Positions 1-7,639 of a stretch of DNA of 64,000 bases are shown here, one piece after another (within the stretch, counting starts at the first letter, position 1; each line of letters opens with the position of its first letter). Position numbers and translations under genes: made by a program. The notes below the pieces were generated by a model. The model saw nothing but the letters and a program-made list of their open reading frames with translations, did not search any database and was not told the DNA's origin. Origin of the DNA: Pontibacter flavimaris. Its GTDB lineage: Bacteria; Bacteroidota; Bacteroidia; Cytophagales; Hymenobacteraceae. The stretch is taken from contig NZ_LVWA01000003.1 in assembly GCF_001907195.1 (NCBI RefSeq), positions 434,001 through 498,000 on the forward strand. Direction: 5' to 3'.

Positions 1-421
1 CTGCAATACAGGTCATAGACTCACGGATAGCGATAGCCGTGTTTGGCATGGCTCTGATCACCTGTACCTCTTTCCCCACACGTTGTATGATATCGGCTAC
101 GCGCACCCCTGTCACAATGGAAACGAACAGGTGGCGCTGCGGGTCTACGACAGGGGCGATAGCATCGAGCACACCATTCAGCTGTTGCGGCAGGATGCTC
201 AGAATGATGATATCTGCTCCTGCCACCGCCGCCTCGTTATTGCTGGTTATATGGAAGCCTTCCTGGGCCAGGCTTTCCAGGGAGCGAAGGTTGCGGCGGG
301 TAAGGGTAATGTCGCTTGCCCGGTGCAGACCGGAGGCAACAATTCCATTAGCCAAGGCCACACCCATGTTGCCGCCGCCTATGATGGCTATTTTCTTGCG
401 TTCTGTCATTTTGCTTGTCAT
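1..421 (-). CDS. proC: Pyrroline-5-carboxylate reductase, N-terminal part (cut by window edge)
   Basis: Translating the minus strand from the ATG at 421 gives an N-terminal Rossmann dinucleotide-binding segment (KIAIIGGGNMG, then ALANGIVASG), followed by a run that matches ProC, with SILPQQL and the conserved RAMPNTA at its end. The frame is still open at base 1, so about 140 residues are visible and the C-terminal dimerisation domain lies outside the window. ProC reduces pyrroline-5-carboxylate to proline with NAD(P)H in the cytosol. An in-frame ATG at 409 is an alternative start. The gene follows argB on the same strand after about 90 bases and is probably the last gene seen of the arginine operon, linking two glutamate-derived pathways. 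Confidence 0.85.
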   Translation of the reverse strand, partial: MTSKMTERKKIAIIGGGNMGVALANGIVASGLHRASDITLTRRNLRSLESLAQEGFHITSNNEAAVAGADIIILSILPQQLNGVLDAIAPVVDPQRHLFVSIVTGVRVADIIQRVGKEVQVIRAMPNTAIAIRESMTCIA

Positions 422-511
422 TGCTGTAGTATAAGGAAAGGGCGCTATGCCAAAAAGCAATATAAGTAATTTTACCAAGCCTTAGGGCAACCCGAGCCAC
501 AGCAAGGCTAA

Positions 512-1300
512 CTATAGTGTGATCAAGGTTCCGGCCTGGCCCCCTCCGGCTGCCATCTGCGCGATAGCTGCGGCATCGCCAATCTGTACCGCTTGCACTC
601 CCTGTGACAGCGCGGCAAAGGCATTGTCCAGCTTCGGAATCATGCCGGCGTTTACTACGCCTTCCGCTTTCAGTGTTTTATACTTTTCTGTCGTGATATG
701 CCCGATAACCGAATCATCATCTTCGGCGTTTTGCAGCACGCCTTTCTTCTCGAAACAGTACACCAGCTGCACGTTATACTTTGGCGCCAGCGCCGTAGCC
801 AGTACAGAGGCAATGGTATCGGCATTGGTGTTGAGCATGTTGCCCTGTCTGTCGTGCGTAAGCGGCGCAAAAACCGGTGTAAGTCCAGCTTCCAGGATGG
901 CCCCCAATGCATCCACGTTTATACTTTCGGGGCCAGCTACATCGCCCACAAAGCCGTAGTCTATGCTTTGAACCGGCCTTTTCTGTGCCGGAATGATGTT
1001 CGCGTCCGCGCCTGTCAGGCCAATGGCGTTGCAGCCAAGCGCCTGCAGTTTGGCCACTACCTGCTTATTCACCAGGCCACCATATACCATCGTGACAAGT
1101 TCCAGCGTTTCAGCATCCGTAATACGGCGGCCTTCCACCATTTTAGGGCTAATGCCCAACCGCTGGCCAAAGGCAGAGGCGATTTTACCACCGCCATGCA
1201 CCAAGAGTTTCGGGCCTGGCAAGGCGGCAAAATCAGCTAAAAACGACTGCAAGCGCTCCGGGTTGTCCAGGATATTGCCGCCTATCTTTACTATAATCAT
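512..1300 (-). CDS. argB: Acetylglutamate kinase (N-acyl-glutamate kinase)
   Basis: Amino acid kinase fold. The N-terminal VKIGGN motif carries the phosphate-binding lysine, LVHGGGK is the glycine-rich loop, and VEGRRITDAET is the substrate-binding segment; NADTIA follows. From the ATG at 1300 the protein is about 262 residues, the usual size of the family, and begins MIIVKIGG as orthologues do. An upstream in-frame ATG at 1327 would add nine residues. The enzyme phosphorylates the gamma-carboxyl of N-acylglutamate. Because the neighbouring transcarbamylase looks succinyl-specific, the true substrate here may be N-succinylglutamate (inference). It lies between argF' and proC in the operon. 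The intergenic stretch towards argF' holds a palindromic repeat. Confidence 0.93.
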   Translation of the reverse strand: MIIVKIGGNILDNPERLQSFLADFAALPGPKLLVHGGGKIASAFGQRLGISPKMVEGRRITDAETLELVTMVYGGLVNKQVVAKLQALGCNAIGLTGADANIIPAQKRPVQSIDYGFVGDVAGPESINVDALGAILEAGLTPVFAPLTHDRQGNMLNTNADTIASVLATALAPKYNVQLVYCFEKKGVLQNAEDDDSVIGHITTEKYKTLKAEGVVNAGMIPKLDNAFAALSQGVQAVQIGDAAAIAQMAAGGGQAGTLITL

Positions 1301-1424
1301 CTTGATTGACAATGGATTGTTTGACAAAGGACAAAAGAAGGTTCGGTTATACTTTGCCCCTTGCCTATGTTATTTCAGCTATACTTCATCCGGCTACACT
1401 TATTTGTCGCCTCCGGCGCCAGTG

Positions 1425-1477
1425 TAGTCGGAGACTCCACTTTCACCATTAGGCACCGGTTTGAAAACCGGCACCAG
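1425..1477 (+). repeat. Palindromic dispersed repeat, copy 1
   Basis: This is a two-hairpin element between argB and argF'. The first hairpin is centred on AGTCGGAGACT and the second is CCGGTTTGAAAACCGG. A diverged copy in the opposite orientation lies at 43853-43906, with the same order of blocks: the GGAGACTC palindrome, then CACCGG, then ACCGGC(A/G)CCAG. It looks like a REP- or BIME-type intergenic repeat. No transposase of the REP-associated type is visible in the window. Confidence 0.5.
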
Positions 1478-1518
1478 TATAACCGAACAACGAATAACGA
1501 ATAACTAATAACGACCAA

Positions 1519-2469
1519 CTACAAAGCTTCCAGCATGCGTTTGAGCACGGCCTGGGCGGCGTAGGTGCGGTTATTGGCCTGTTCCAGCACCAGCGAGCTG
1601 GGTCCGTCCAGGATCTCGTCGCTCAGCTCCACGTTGCGGCGCACCGGAAGGCAATGCATTACTTTAGCGTTGTTTGTTTCTTTTAGCTTCTCATTGGTCA
1701 GCATCCAGCCTTCTCCATCGGTGAGCACCTGGCCATACTCAGTATAGCTCGACCAGTTTTTCACGTACACGAAGTCCGCGCCCTGCAGCGCCGCCTCCTG
1801 GTTAGTCGTAACCGTAGCGTTTTTCGTGAATTCCCCGGCCAGTTCATAGCCTTCCGGATGCGTAATCACCAGGTCCACGTCGGCCTGTCCCATCCACTCG
1901 GCAAACGAGTTGGCCACGCACTGCGGAATAGGTTTAATGTGCGGAGCCCAGCTCAATACTACTTTGGGCCGCTTGCCGGCAACTGCGTTTTCTTTGATGG
2001 TCAGCAAATCGGCCAGGCTTTGCAGCGGGTGGCGCGTAGCCGACTCCAGGCTCACGATGGGCTTCTGGCTATACTTTATAAACTGGTTCAAGAGCTCCTC
2101 GCTGTAATCTTCCTCACGGTTTTGCAGCTTCGGGAAGGAACGGATGCCGATGATGTCGCAGTACTGGCCCATGACAGCAGCGGCCTCTTTGATGTGCTCC
2201 ACGGTGGTACCGTTCATCACGGCTCCCTCCTGCGTCTCCAGTGCCCAGCCTTCCTTGTCCAGGTTCATCACGATCACGTTCATGCCCAGGTTCTGGCCGG
2301 CTTTCTGCGTGCTCAGGCGCGTGCGCAGGCTCGGGTTAAGGAAAATCAGGCCCAGCGTCCTGTTTTCGCCGAGGGTTTTATACTTGTATGGGTTCGCTTT
2401 CAGGTGCTGTGCCTCCTTTACCAGTTGGTCCAGGTCGGCCACATCGTGCACAGAAGTATACTTTCTCAT
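1519..2469 (-). CDS. argF': N-succinyl/N-acetyl-L-ornithine carbamoyltransferase
   Basis: A 316-residue transcarbamylase. The carbamoyl-phosphate loop reads NPSLRTR at residues 45-51 and HCLPVRRN lies near the C-terminus. It belongs to the Bacteroidota/Xanthomonas branch that acts on N-acylated ornithine rather than free ornithine. The specificity position (Glu92 in Xanthomonas campestris AOTCase, Pro90 in Bacteroides fragilis SOTCase) falls on Val90 here, in GTTVEHIKEA. Published mutants with Val, Pro, Ser or Ala at this site prefer N-succinylornithine, so succinyl specificity is likely. The ATG at 2469 overlaps the argD stop by one base (TAATG on the coding strand), which points to translational coupling. 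Confidence 0.92.
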   Translation of the reverse strand: MRKYTSVHDVADLDQLVKEAQHLKANPYKYKTLGENRTLGLIFLNPSLRTRLSTQKAGQNLGMNVIVMNLDKEGWALETQEGAVMNGTTVEHIKEAAAVMGQYCDIIGIRSFPKLQNREEDYSEELLNQFIKYSQKPIVSLESATRHPLQSLADLLTIKENAVAGKRPKVVLSWAPHIKPIPQCVANSFAEWMGQADVDLVITHPEGYELAGEFTKNATVTTNQEAALQGADFVYVKNWSSYTEYGQVLTDGEGWMLTNEKLKETNNAKVMHCLPVRRNVELSDEILDGPSSLVLEQANNRTYAAQAVLKRMLEAL

Positions 2470-3623
2470 TAGATGGATTGTGGTTCAGTTTGATAAAGAA
2501 TGGCTTCGAAAGCCTCCAGGAATCTCTCTACTTCGCGCAGGCCGATGCACAGCGGCGGCAACAGGCGCAGCGTGTTCTTATCCGACGAGGAGCCGGTGAA
2601 GATCTGGTACTCATCTAAAAGCTGTTTTCGAATAGGGGCGCAAGGCTTGTCCAGTTCCACGCCGATCATCAGGCCCTGGCCACGCACGTCCTTCACGCCG
2701 GGCAGCTGGCGCAGCTCGCTTATCAGGCGCTGCCCGATAAGAATGGCATTCTCCATCAGGTTCTCCTCTTTTATCACCTCCACCACAGCCAGGGCCGCGG
2801 CGCAAGCCAGGTAATTGCCGCCAAAAGTCGTACCCAGCATCCCATGCTTGGCCTCTACGTCCGGGTGGATCAGCACACCGGCCACCGGAAAGCCGTTGCC
2901 CATTCCTTTGGCCATCGTGATCAGGTGTGGCTTGATGTCCGCATGCTGGTGGGCAAAGAACTTGCCCGAGCGGCCGTAGCCGGACTGTACCTCATCCAGG
3001 ATCAGCAGTGCACCTGCTTTTTCACAGCCAGCTGCCAGTGCTTTCAGGAAAGCGGGCTCGGGTACCTGCACGCCGCCTACGCCCTGAATGCCTTCCACAA
3101 TCACAGCAGCCAGTTCCGGGCCGTGCTCCTGCAGAGCGGTGCAAAAGGCTGAAATATCGTTCAATGGCAGGAAAATGATGTTATCCGTCTTGTTGATGGG
3201 CGCCTGGATCTTTTCGTCGTCGGTGGCAGCTACGGCAGCGGAGGTGCGCCCGTGGAAAGCGCCTTTAAAAGCGATGACTTTTTTGCGGCCGGTCTGGAAG
3301 GAAGCTAGTTTCAGGGCGTTCTCGTTGGCCTCGGCACCGGAGTTGCACAGAAACAGGCTGTAGTCTTCGTATCCACTCAGTTGGCCCAGCTTTTCGGCCA
3401 GTTCGTGCTGCATCGGTATCTGCACCGAGTTGGAGTAAAAGCCGATGTCGTAGAGCTGGCGCGCAATGCGTTTTACATAGTGCGGGTGGCTGTGGCCGAT
3501 GGAGATAACGGCGTGGCCGCCGTAGAGGTCGAGGTAGCGGTTGCCCTTGTCATCCCAAACATAGGCGCCCTGTGCCCGAACGGGCGTAATATCGAAGAGC
3601 GGATATACATCGAATACGTTCAT
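2469..3623 (-). CDS. argD: Acetylornithine (N-acylornithine) aminotransferase
   Basis: Class III PLP aminotransferase of 384 residues, usual for ArgD. Visible motifs are LYGGHAVISIGH near the N-terminus, GAFHGRT, LILDEVQSGYGRSG (the aspartate that contacts the PLP nitrogen) and MAKGMGNGFPVAG, which holds the Schiff-base lysine. It converts N-acylglutamate semialdehyde and glutamate to N-acylornithine. Related enzymes also act in lysine synthesis or as succinylornithine aminotransferases, but the setting between argC and argF' fixes the role. The gap to argC (about 230 bases) holds a large inverted repeat. Confidence 0.93.
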   Translation of the reverse strand: MNVFDVYPLFDITPVRAQGAYVWDDKGNRYLDLYGGHAVISIGHSHPHYVKRIARQLYDIGFYSNSVQIPMQHELAEKLGQLSGYEDYSLFLCNSGAEANENALKLASFQTGRKKVIAFKGAFHGRTSAAVAATDDEKIQAPINKTDNIIFLPLNDISAFCTALQEHGPELAAVIVEGIQGVGGVQVPEPAFLKALAAGCEKAGALLILDEVQSGYGRSGKFFAHQHADIKPHLITMAKGMGNGFPVAGVLIHPDVEAKHGMLGTTFGGNYLACAAALAVVEVIKEENLMENAILIGQRLISELRQLPGVKDVRGQGLMIGVELDKPCAPIRKQLLDEYQIFTGSSSDKNTLRLLPPLCIGLREVERFLEAFEAILYQTEPQSI

Positions 3624-3740
3624 GATCTATAGAAAGGAAGTTAGAGGTAAGAGGTTAAACAATAGAGAAAATACTTCACGTACATAAGCTGAATTGCTGA
3701 TGGTTGTATTGTTAAATTATTGTTTTTATACTTTGTGTTT

Positions 3741-3845
3741 GTCCCCCTTTGAAGGGTGTTGGGGGATGATTTACACCTGATGCATACAATCATTGATGCC
3801 CGTTCTGCGGATGATTGTCATCCCCTGCCCCCTTCAAAGGGGGAC
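3741..3845. repeat. 105-bp element with 28-bp terminal inverted repeats
   Basis: The left arm at 3741-3769 begins GTCCCCCTTTGAAGGG. The right arm at 3818-3845 ends CCTTCAAAGGGGGAC. The arms are reverse complements apart from three or four differences, with about 48 bases between them. The layout is that of a very small MITE or a long hairpin inserted between argC and argD, inside the operon. No coding capacity. Similar CCCCCTTTGAAGGGGG words are familiar from Bacteroidota intergenic regions, but that is recollection and not a search result. Confidence 0.6.
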
Positions 3846-3853
3846 TATAATAG

Positions 3854-4858
3854 TTAAAATGCCGAAGCCTTCAGCCGCAGCCCTGCCTGCTCCTCCAGGC
3901 CGAACAGCAGGTTCATGTTCTGCACCGCCTGGCCTGAGGCGCCCTTTACCAGGTTATCGATCATACTGGTCACGACCAGGTAATTGCCTTGCTTTTGCAG
4001 GTGCAGCAGGCATTTGTTCGTGTTCACGACCTGCTTCAGGTCAGGTGTGCTTTTGCTGATGCTCACGAAGGGATGGGTACTGTAAAAGCTGCCGTAAAGT
4101 TCTTCAGCTTCTGCCTGGCTCAGGTGGCTGCGGGTATAACTGGTGCACAGAATGCCGCGGGTAAATGCCCCCCGATACGGTACAAAGTTTATATTGGGCA
4201 CCTCATTTTCCTGCATGCACTGCAGCGTGCGGCGGATCTCGTGCAGGTGCTGGTGGCTAAGCACTTTGTAGTTGGAGATATTACCCTCGCGCCAGCTATA
4301 GTGCGCGGTAGGGCTCAGGCCCTGCCCGGCGCCCGTACTGCCCGTGATGCCGCTTACCTGCACTTCTTCGGTCAGCAGATTCTGCTGGGCCAGCGGCAGC
4401 AGCGCCAGCTGGATGGCGGTGGCAAAGCAGCCTGGGTTGGCAATGTGCTGTGCCTGTTTTATACTTTCGCGCTGCAGCTCCGGAAGGCCATATACAAACT
4501 CTCTCTCACAACCTGTTACGACAGCCTCTTTCAAGCTTTCATTCCAGCGAAAATCCTGGCTCAGGTCGATGATCTTTATACTTGCCGGCAGCTGGGCAGC
4601 CTCTAGAAACTGCTTCGCGGCTCCATGCCCCACGCACAGAAACAGCACATCCACGTCCTGATGCAGCTCATCAGTAAAGTATAAATCCGTGTCGCCTAAC
4701 AAATCTTTGTGGGTTTCATACACCGGCTTGCCGGCCTGGCTGTTGCTATGCACAAAGGCAATCTCTACGTTGGGGTGGTTCAGGAGCAGGCGCAGCAGTT
4801 CGCCGCCGGTATAGCCTGCGCCGCCCACGATACCCGCTTTTATACTTAGTCCGCCCAT
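3854..4858 (-). CDS. argC: N-acetyl-gamma-glutamyl-phosphate reductase
   Basis: A 334-residue NADP-dependent semialdehyde dehydrogenase. It has an N-terminal Rossmann motif (GIVGGAGYTGGELLRLL), the catalytic cysteine in NPGCFATAIQ, and the conserved GITGSTGAGQG followed by SWREGN, which is typical of the ArgC type found in Bacteroidota. It reduces N-acylglutamyl-phosphate to the semialdehyde. The start at 4858 lies 13 bases inside the 3' end of argG, so the two genes overlap and are probably co-translated. Confidence 0.94.
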   Translation of the reverse strand: MGGLSIKAGIVGGAGYTGGELLRLLLNHPNVEIAFVHSNSQAGKPVYETHKDLLGDTDLYFTDELHQDVDVLFLCVGHGAAKQFLEAAQLPASIKIIDLSQDFRWNESLKEAVVTGCEREFVYGLPELQRESIKQAQHIANPGCFATAIQLALLPLAQQNLLTEEVQVSGITGSTGAGQGLSPTAHYSWREGNISNYKVLSHQHLHEIRRTLQCMQENEVPNINFVPYRGAFTRGILCTSYTRSHLSQAEAEELYGSFYSTHPFVSISKSTPDLKQVVNTNKCLLHLQKQGNYLVVTSMIDNLVKGASGQAVQNMNLLFGLEEQAGLRLKASAF

Positions 4859-6048
4859 TCCGCTGTATTGTTTACCGTGTGGTACATCTTGGTCTGGTTG
4901 CCGAAGATCTTGGCAAAGCCTTTTACGTCGTCCGAAGTCCAGGCGCGGTTCATTTCGCCGTAGCTTCCGAACTTGTCGCTCATCAAATCGTGCGCGCTCT
5001 CGATGCCCTGTACTTGGAAGTGGTACGGCGCCAGTTGCACGAACACTTTGCCCGTTACGTTCTGCTGCGTGCTCTCCAGGAAAGCCTCGATGTCGCGCAT
5101 CGTTGGGTCAAGCAACTGGCCTTCGTGCAGCCAGTTGCCGTACCAGGCCGACAGCTGGTCTTTCCAGTAAAGCTGCCACTTGGTCAGCACGTGCTTCTCC
5201 AGCAGGTGGTGCGCTTTGATGATGACCATCGGAGCGGCTGCCTCAAAACCCACGCGGCCTTTGATGCCGATGATGGTATCGCCCACGTGAATGTCACGGC
5301 CAATGGCAAAGGGCGCGGCCAGCTCCTGCAGGTGTTGGATAGCCTTTACAGGATGTTCGAAACTTTGGTCGTTTATGCCTTTCAGCTCGCCTTTTTCAAA
5401 GTATAAAGTCACGCGCTCAGGCTCGGTTTTGCTCAGCTGCGTTGGGTAAGCCTCCTCGGGCAGTGGCAGGTGTGAGGTCAGCGTTTCCTTGCCTCCCACG
5501 GATGTGCCCCAAATGCCTTTGTTGATCGAGTACTGCGCCTTCTGGAAGTCCATCTCCACGCCATGCTCCTGCAGGTAGGTGATTTCCTGTTCGCGCGAGA
5601 GTCGCTTGTCGCGGATCGGGGTGATGATCTCCACTTCCGGGATCAGCGCCTGGAACACCATGTCGAAACGCACCTGGTCGTTGCCGGCACCGGTGCTGCC
5701 GTGGGCCACATAGTCGGCTCCTATACTTTTGGCATGCTGGGCAATGGCAATGGCCTGCGTCACGCGCTCGGCGCTCACGCTCAGCGGGTAGGTGTTGTTC
5801 TTGAGGATATTGCCGAACACCAGGAAGCGGATGCAGCTGTTGTAGAAGTGCTCCGTCTCGTTGAGGTGGGTGTGTTGTTTTACGCCCATCGCATAAGCCC
5901 TGCGCTCTATTTCCTGCAGTTCCTCGTCCGAGAAACCGCCGGTGTCCACTATGGCTGAATATACTTCCAGGCCCAGCTCCTGTGCCAGGTAAATGGCGCA
6001 GTATGAGGTATCGAGGCCGCCGCTAAAGGCTAAAACTACTTTCTTCAT
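4846..6048 (-). CDS. argG: Argininosuccinate synthase
   Basis: 400 residues. The N-terminal ATP pyrophosphatase loop is AFSGGLDTSYC. AHGSTGAGNDQVRF and SINKGIWGTSVGG are conserved ArgG blocks that bind citrulline and aspartate. It joins citrulline to aspartate using ATP, giving argininosuccinate. It is the second gene of the operon, 30 bases after the GNAT gene. Its partner argH and the deacylase step are not in this window. Confidence 0.95.
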   Translation of the reverse strand: MKKVVLAFSGGLDTSYCAIYLAQELGLEVYSAIVDTGGFSDEELQEIERRAYAMGVKQHTHLNETEHFYNSCIRFLVFGNILKNNTYPLSVSAERVTQAIAIAQHAKSIGADYVAHGSTGAGNDQVRFDMVFQALIPEVEIITPIRDKRLSREQEITYLQEHGVEMDFQKAQYSINKGIWGTSVGGKETLTSHLPLPEEAYPTQLSKTEPERVTLYFEKGELKGINDQSFEHPVKAIQHLQELAAPFAIGRDIHVGDTIIGIKGRVGFEAAAPMVIIKAHHLLEKHVLTKWQLYWKDQLSAWYGNWLHEGQLLDPTMRDIEAFLESTQQNVTGKVFVQLAPYHFQVQGIESAHDLMSDKFGSYGEMNRAWTSDDVKGFAKIFGNQTKMYHTVNNTAEWAD

Positions 6049-6078
6049 GTTATATTTTCTCTTACTGATGATGCGAAT

Positions 6079-6765
6079 TTATACTTTTACAGTGCTCATT
6101 TCGGGCGAACTGCAGCCAGGCTGCTGCCCCGGCTTCTGGCGGTGGCGCAGCCAGCGCTCGTTCACGCTACTTTGCTTGGGCGCGGGCTTCTTCTCCACCA
6201 CCGGCAGGGCCATAAAATCCTTTTCCTTGGCCGGGTCATAGAGCATAGCCGTGCAGAGGCAGTTTGTGCGGTTCTTGCTTTGCAGGATCTCAAAGTTCAC
6301 GCAGCTGCGGCAACCCTTCCAGAACTCCTCGTCGTCGGTCAGTTCGGAGTATGTTACGGGCGTGTAACCCAGGCCGGAGTTGATGCGCATTACAGCCAGG
6401 GCCGTGGTCAGGCCGAAGATCTTGGCATCGGGGTATTTGGTGCGCGAGAGCTCGAAGATCTTCTTCTTGATCTGGCGCGCCAACCCACTCTTACGCAGCT
6501 CCGGCGACACGATCAGCCCCGAGTTAGCCACATACTTGCCGTGGCCCCAGGTCTCGATGTAGCAGAAACCAGCCCAGGTACCGTCCTGGTGCAGCGCGAT
6601 CACGGCCTTGCCCTCCATCATTTTCTGGGCAATGTAATCCGGGGAGCGTTTGGCAATGCCGGTGCCGCGCGCCTTAGCCGATGACTCCATCTCGTTGCAG
6701 ATTTGCAGCGCATGGATAATATGTTGCCCTTGGGCAACCGTCACGATGAATGCAGGTTGATCCAT
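6079..6765 (-). CDS. GNAT acyltransferase, candidate N-acylglutamate synthase (ArgA role)
   Basis: A 228-residue GNAT protein that is the first gene of the arginine operon. The acyl-CoA loop is seen as VSPELRKSGLARQIKKK at about residues 87-103. The C-terminal half holds a cysteine pattern, CxxC (GCRSCVNF) and then CxC (NCLCTAM), which could bind metal and is unusual for GNAT enzymes. No classical argA or argJ is present here, and this gene family leads arg operons in other Bacteroidota. The most likely job is therefore the first acylation of glutamate, with acetyl- or succinyl-CoA. That is inference from position; the fold is clear, the substrate is not. The last 35 residues are low-complexity and poorly conserved in type. 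Confidence 0.75.
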   Translation of the reverse strand: MDQPAFIVTVAQGQHIIHALQICNEMESSAKARGTGIAKRSPDYIAQKMMEGKAVIALHQDGTWAGFCYIETWGHGKYVANSGLIVSPELRKSGLARQIKKKIFELSRTKYPDAKIFGLTTALAVMRINSGLGYTPVTYSELTDDEEFWKGCRSCVNFEILQSKNRTNCLCTAMLYDPAKEKDFMALPVVEKKPAPKQSSVNERWLRHRQKPGQQPGCSSPEMSTVKV

Positions 6766-6773
6766 TGTTATCT

Positions 6774-6801
6774 AAAGTATAACGCTGCTGCCTGGGAGCA
6801 A
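6774..6801 (-). promoter_or_regulatory. Predicted promoter of the arginine operon
   Basis: On the minus strand TTG (6801-6799) is followed after 17 bases by TATACTTT (6781-6774). The spacing fits the Bacteroidota primary-sigma promoter (TTG, about 17-23 bases, TAnnTTTG), although the -7 box is a variant. The start codon at 6765 is only nine bases beyond the box, so the 5' leader would be very short or absent. The -7 box coincides with the iterated TATACTT motif of this genome. Confidence 0.4.
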
Positions 6802-6840
6802 CGTTAATTCAGCTTGAAAAAAATTTTAACCGGAGAAATA

Positions 6841-7069
6841 AGTGCATCGGCAAGACAGGCAAAAGCCGGAAAGCCATAATACGTGATGCAGGAAAGTCTG
6901 GATGGATGACTACCGCATAGGCAGTCGGGAAGAACGCAGGCTACCGCCTGTAGCGGACCGCAGGAATGATAGCCCTCAAAACTACCCTTTCGGAAAAGGC
7001 AGAAAAAGTCGTTCCCCCCGTGGCCGGAGAGAGTTTTATCATGTCAGATGATAAAAGCGCCTTTTTTTT
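6841..7069 (+). ncRNA. Candidate structured RNA of unrecognised family (or 49-codon ORF)
   Basis: This stretch is rich in local and nested complementarity. TGCATC (6844) pairs with GATGCA (6885). GACTaCC (6908) pairs with GGcAGTC. CAGGC pairs with GCCTG near 6938-6950. CCTTT and AAAGG close a CGGA loop near 6987-6998. GGGAAGAACG (6927) can pair with CGTTCCCC (7010). It ends at a hairpin and eight T residues. I could not match it to RNase P, tmRNA, SRP, 6S or a known riboswitch. The alternative is a 49-codon ORF at 6902-7051, led by AGGAAAG five bases before its ATG; its product would be arginine-rich and is unknown to me. Its stop lies inside the terminator stem. Confidence 0.4.
7034..7069 (+). 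terminator. Intrinsic terminator
   Basis: TTTTATCAT and ATGATAAAA (9 bp) enclose a five-base loop, followed by GCGCC and eight T residues at 7062-7069. An outer GGC/GCC pairing may extend the stem. It ends the structured RNA candidate just upstream. Confidence 0.65.
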
Positions 7070-7340
7070 CATTTCGTTTCTAGAGAATAGTGGGTCGTTG
7101 TTATACCCTTATTAGCAATGCAAATGTTTCGTAATAGAAATGGTATTTGCAACTAACGGCATAAGATTGTTTGAAAATTTATACTTGCACAGACATTAAC
7201 AACAATCCTATACTTTAAAAGCTGCTCCCTCTATACAATCGTCGCGCCCTAAAAGTTCGGAGGCCCTGCTTGTAAGGCAAAAAATGTAAATTGCGGCCAC
7301 ATCAGCCCCTGCGGGCTGGGCGCTTTTGAACACTACAGGC

Positions 7341-7637
7341 ATGAAAAACCTCTCAATCAGAGTCATTATCGGCATCCTCTTCTCGGCTATCGGGCTGGTG
7401 TCGCTGTTCTTCACCCGGGATGCGCTGATGGCGGCTATCTGGCTGAGCTTCGGCAACGGGCTTATACTTTCGGACCTCCGGTTTACCGGTGTGGATGAGC
7501 GGGGAAATGAGTACGTGAAACCGATCCCGAGGGTGCGCACCTATGCCGCCATCCTGCTCATCGTGTCTGCCGTGTTGCTGCTGATCTTCCAGATCTTCCT
7601 AGACCTGCAGCAGACCGGAGCAGCCGCGGCGCAGTAA
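7341..7637 (+). CDS. Small membrane protein, unknown function
   Basis: 98 residues from the ATG at 7341; a TTG at 7326 would add five. Two hydrophobic helices at the N-terminus (about residues 5-24 and 28-40) and one near the C-terminus (about 67-88) flank a short polar stretch. I recognise no family. The start is preferred because it gives MKN followed directly by a membrane helix. It ends three bases before the convergent protease gene. An iterated motif at 7180-7186 lies upstream in an otherwise unexplained leader. Confidence 0.7.
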   Translation: MKNLSIRVIIGILFSAIGLVSLFFTRDALMAAIWLSFGNGLILSDLRFTGVDERGNEYVKPIPRVRTYAAILLIVSAVLLLIFQIFLDLQQTGAAAAQ

Positions 7638-7639
7638 GT

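Noticed and set aside
6887..6901. RNase P RNA-like GCAGGAAAGTCTGG
   Set aside because: It resembles the conserved P4 region, but the 3' partner and the remaining conserved blocks are missing and the RNA is too short.
6841..7069. Cobalamin riboswitch, suggested by AGTCGGGAAGA and GCGGACCGC
   Set aside because: The box sequences are incomplete and in the wrong order, and the downstream gene has no B12 link.
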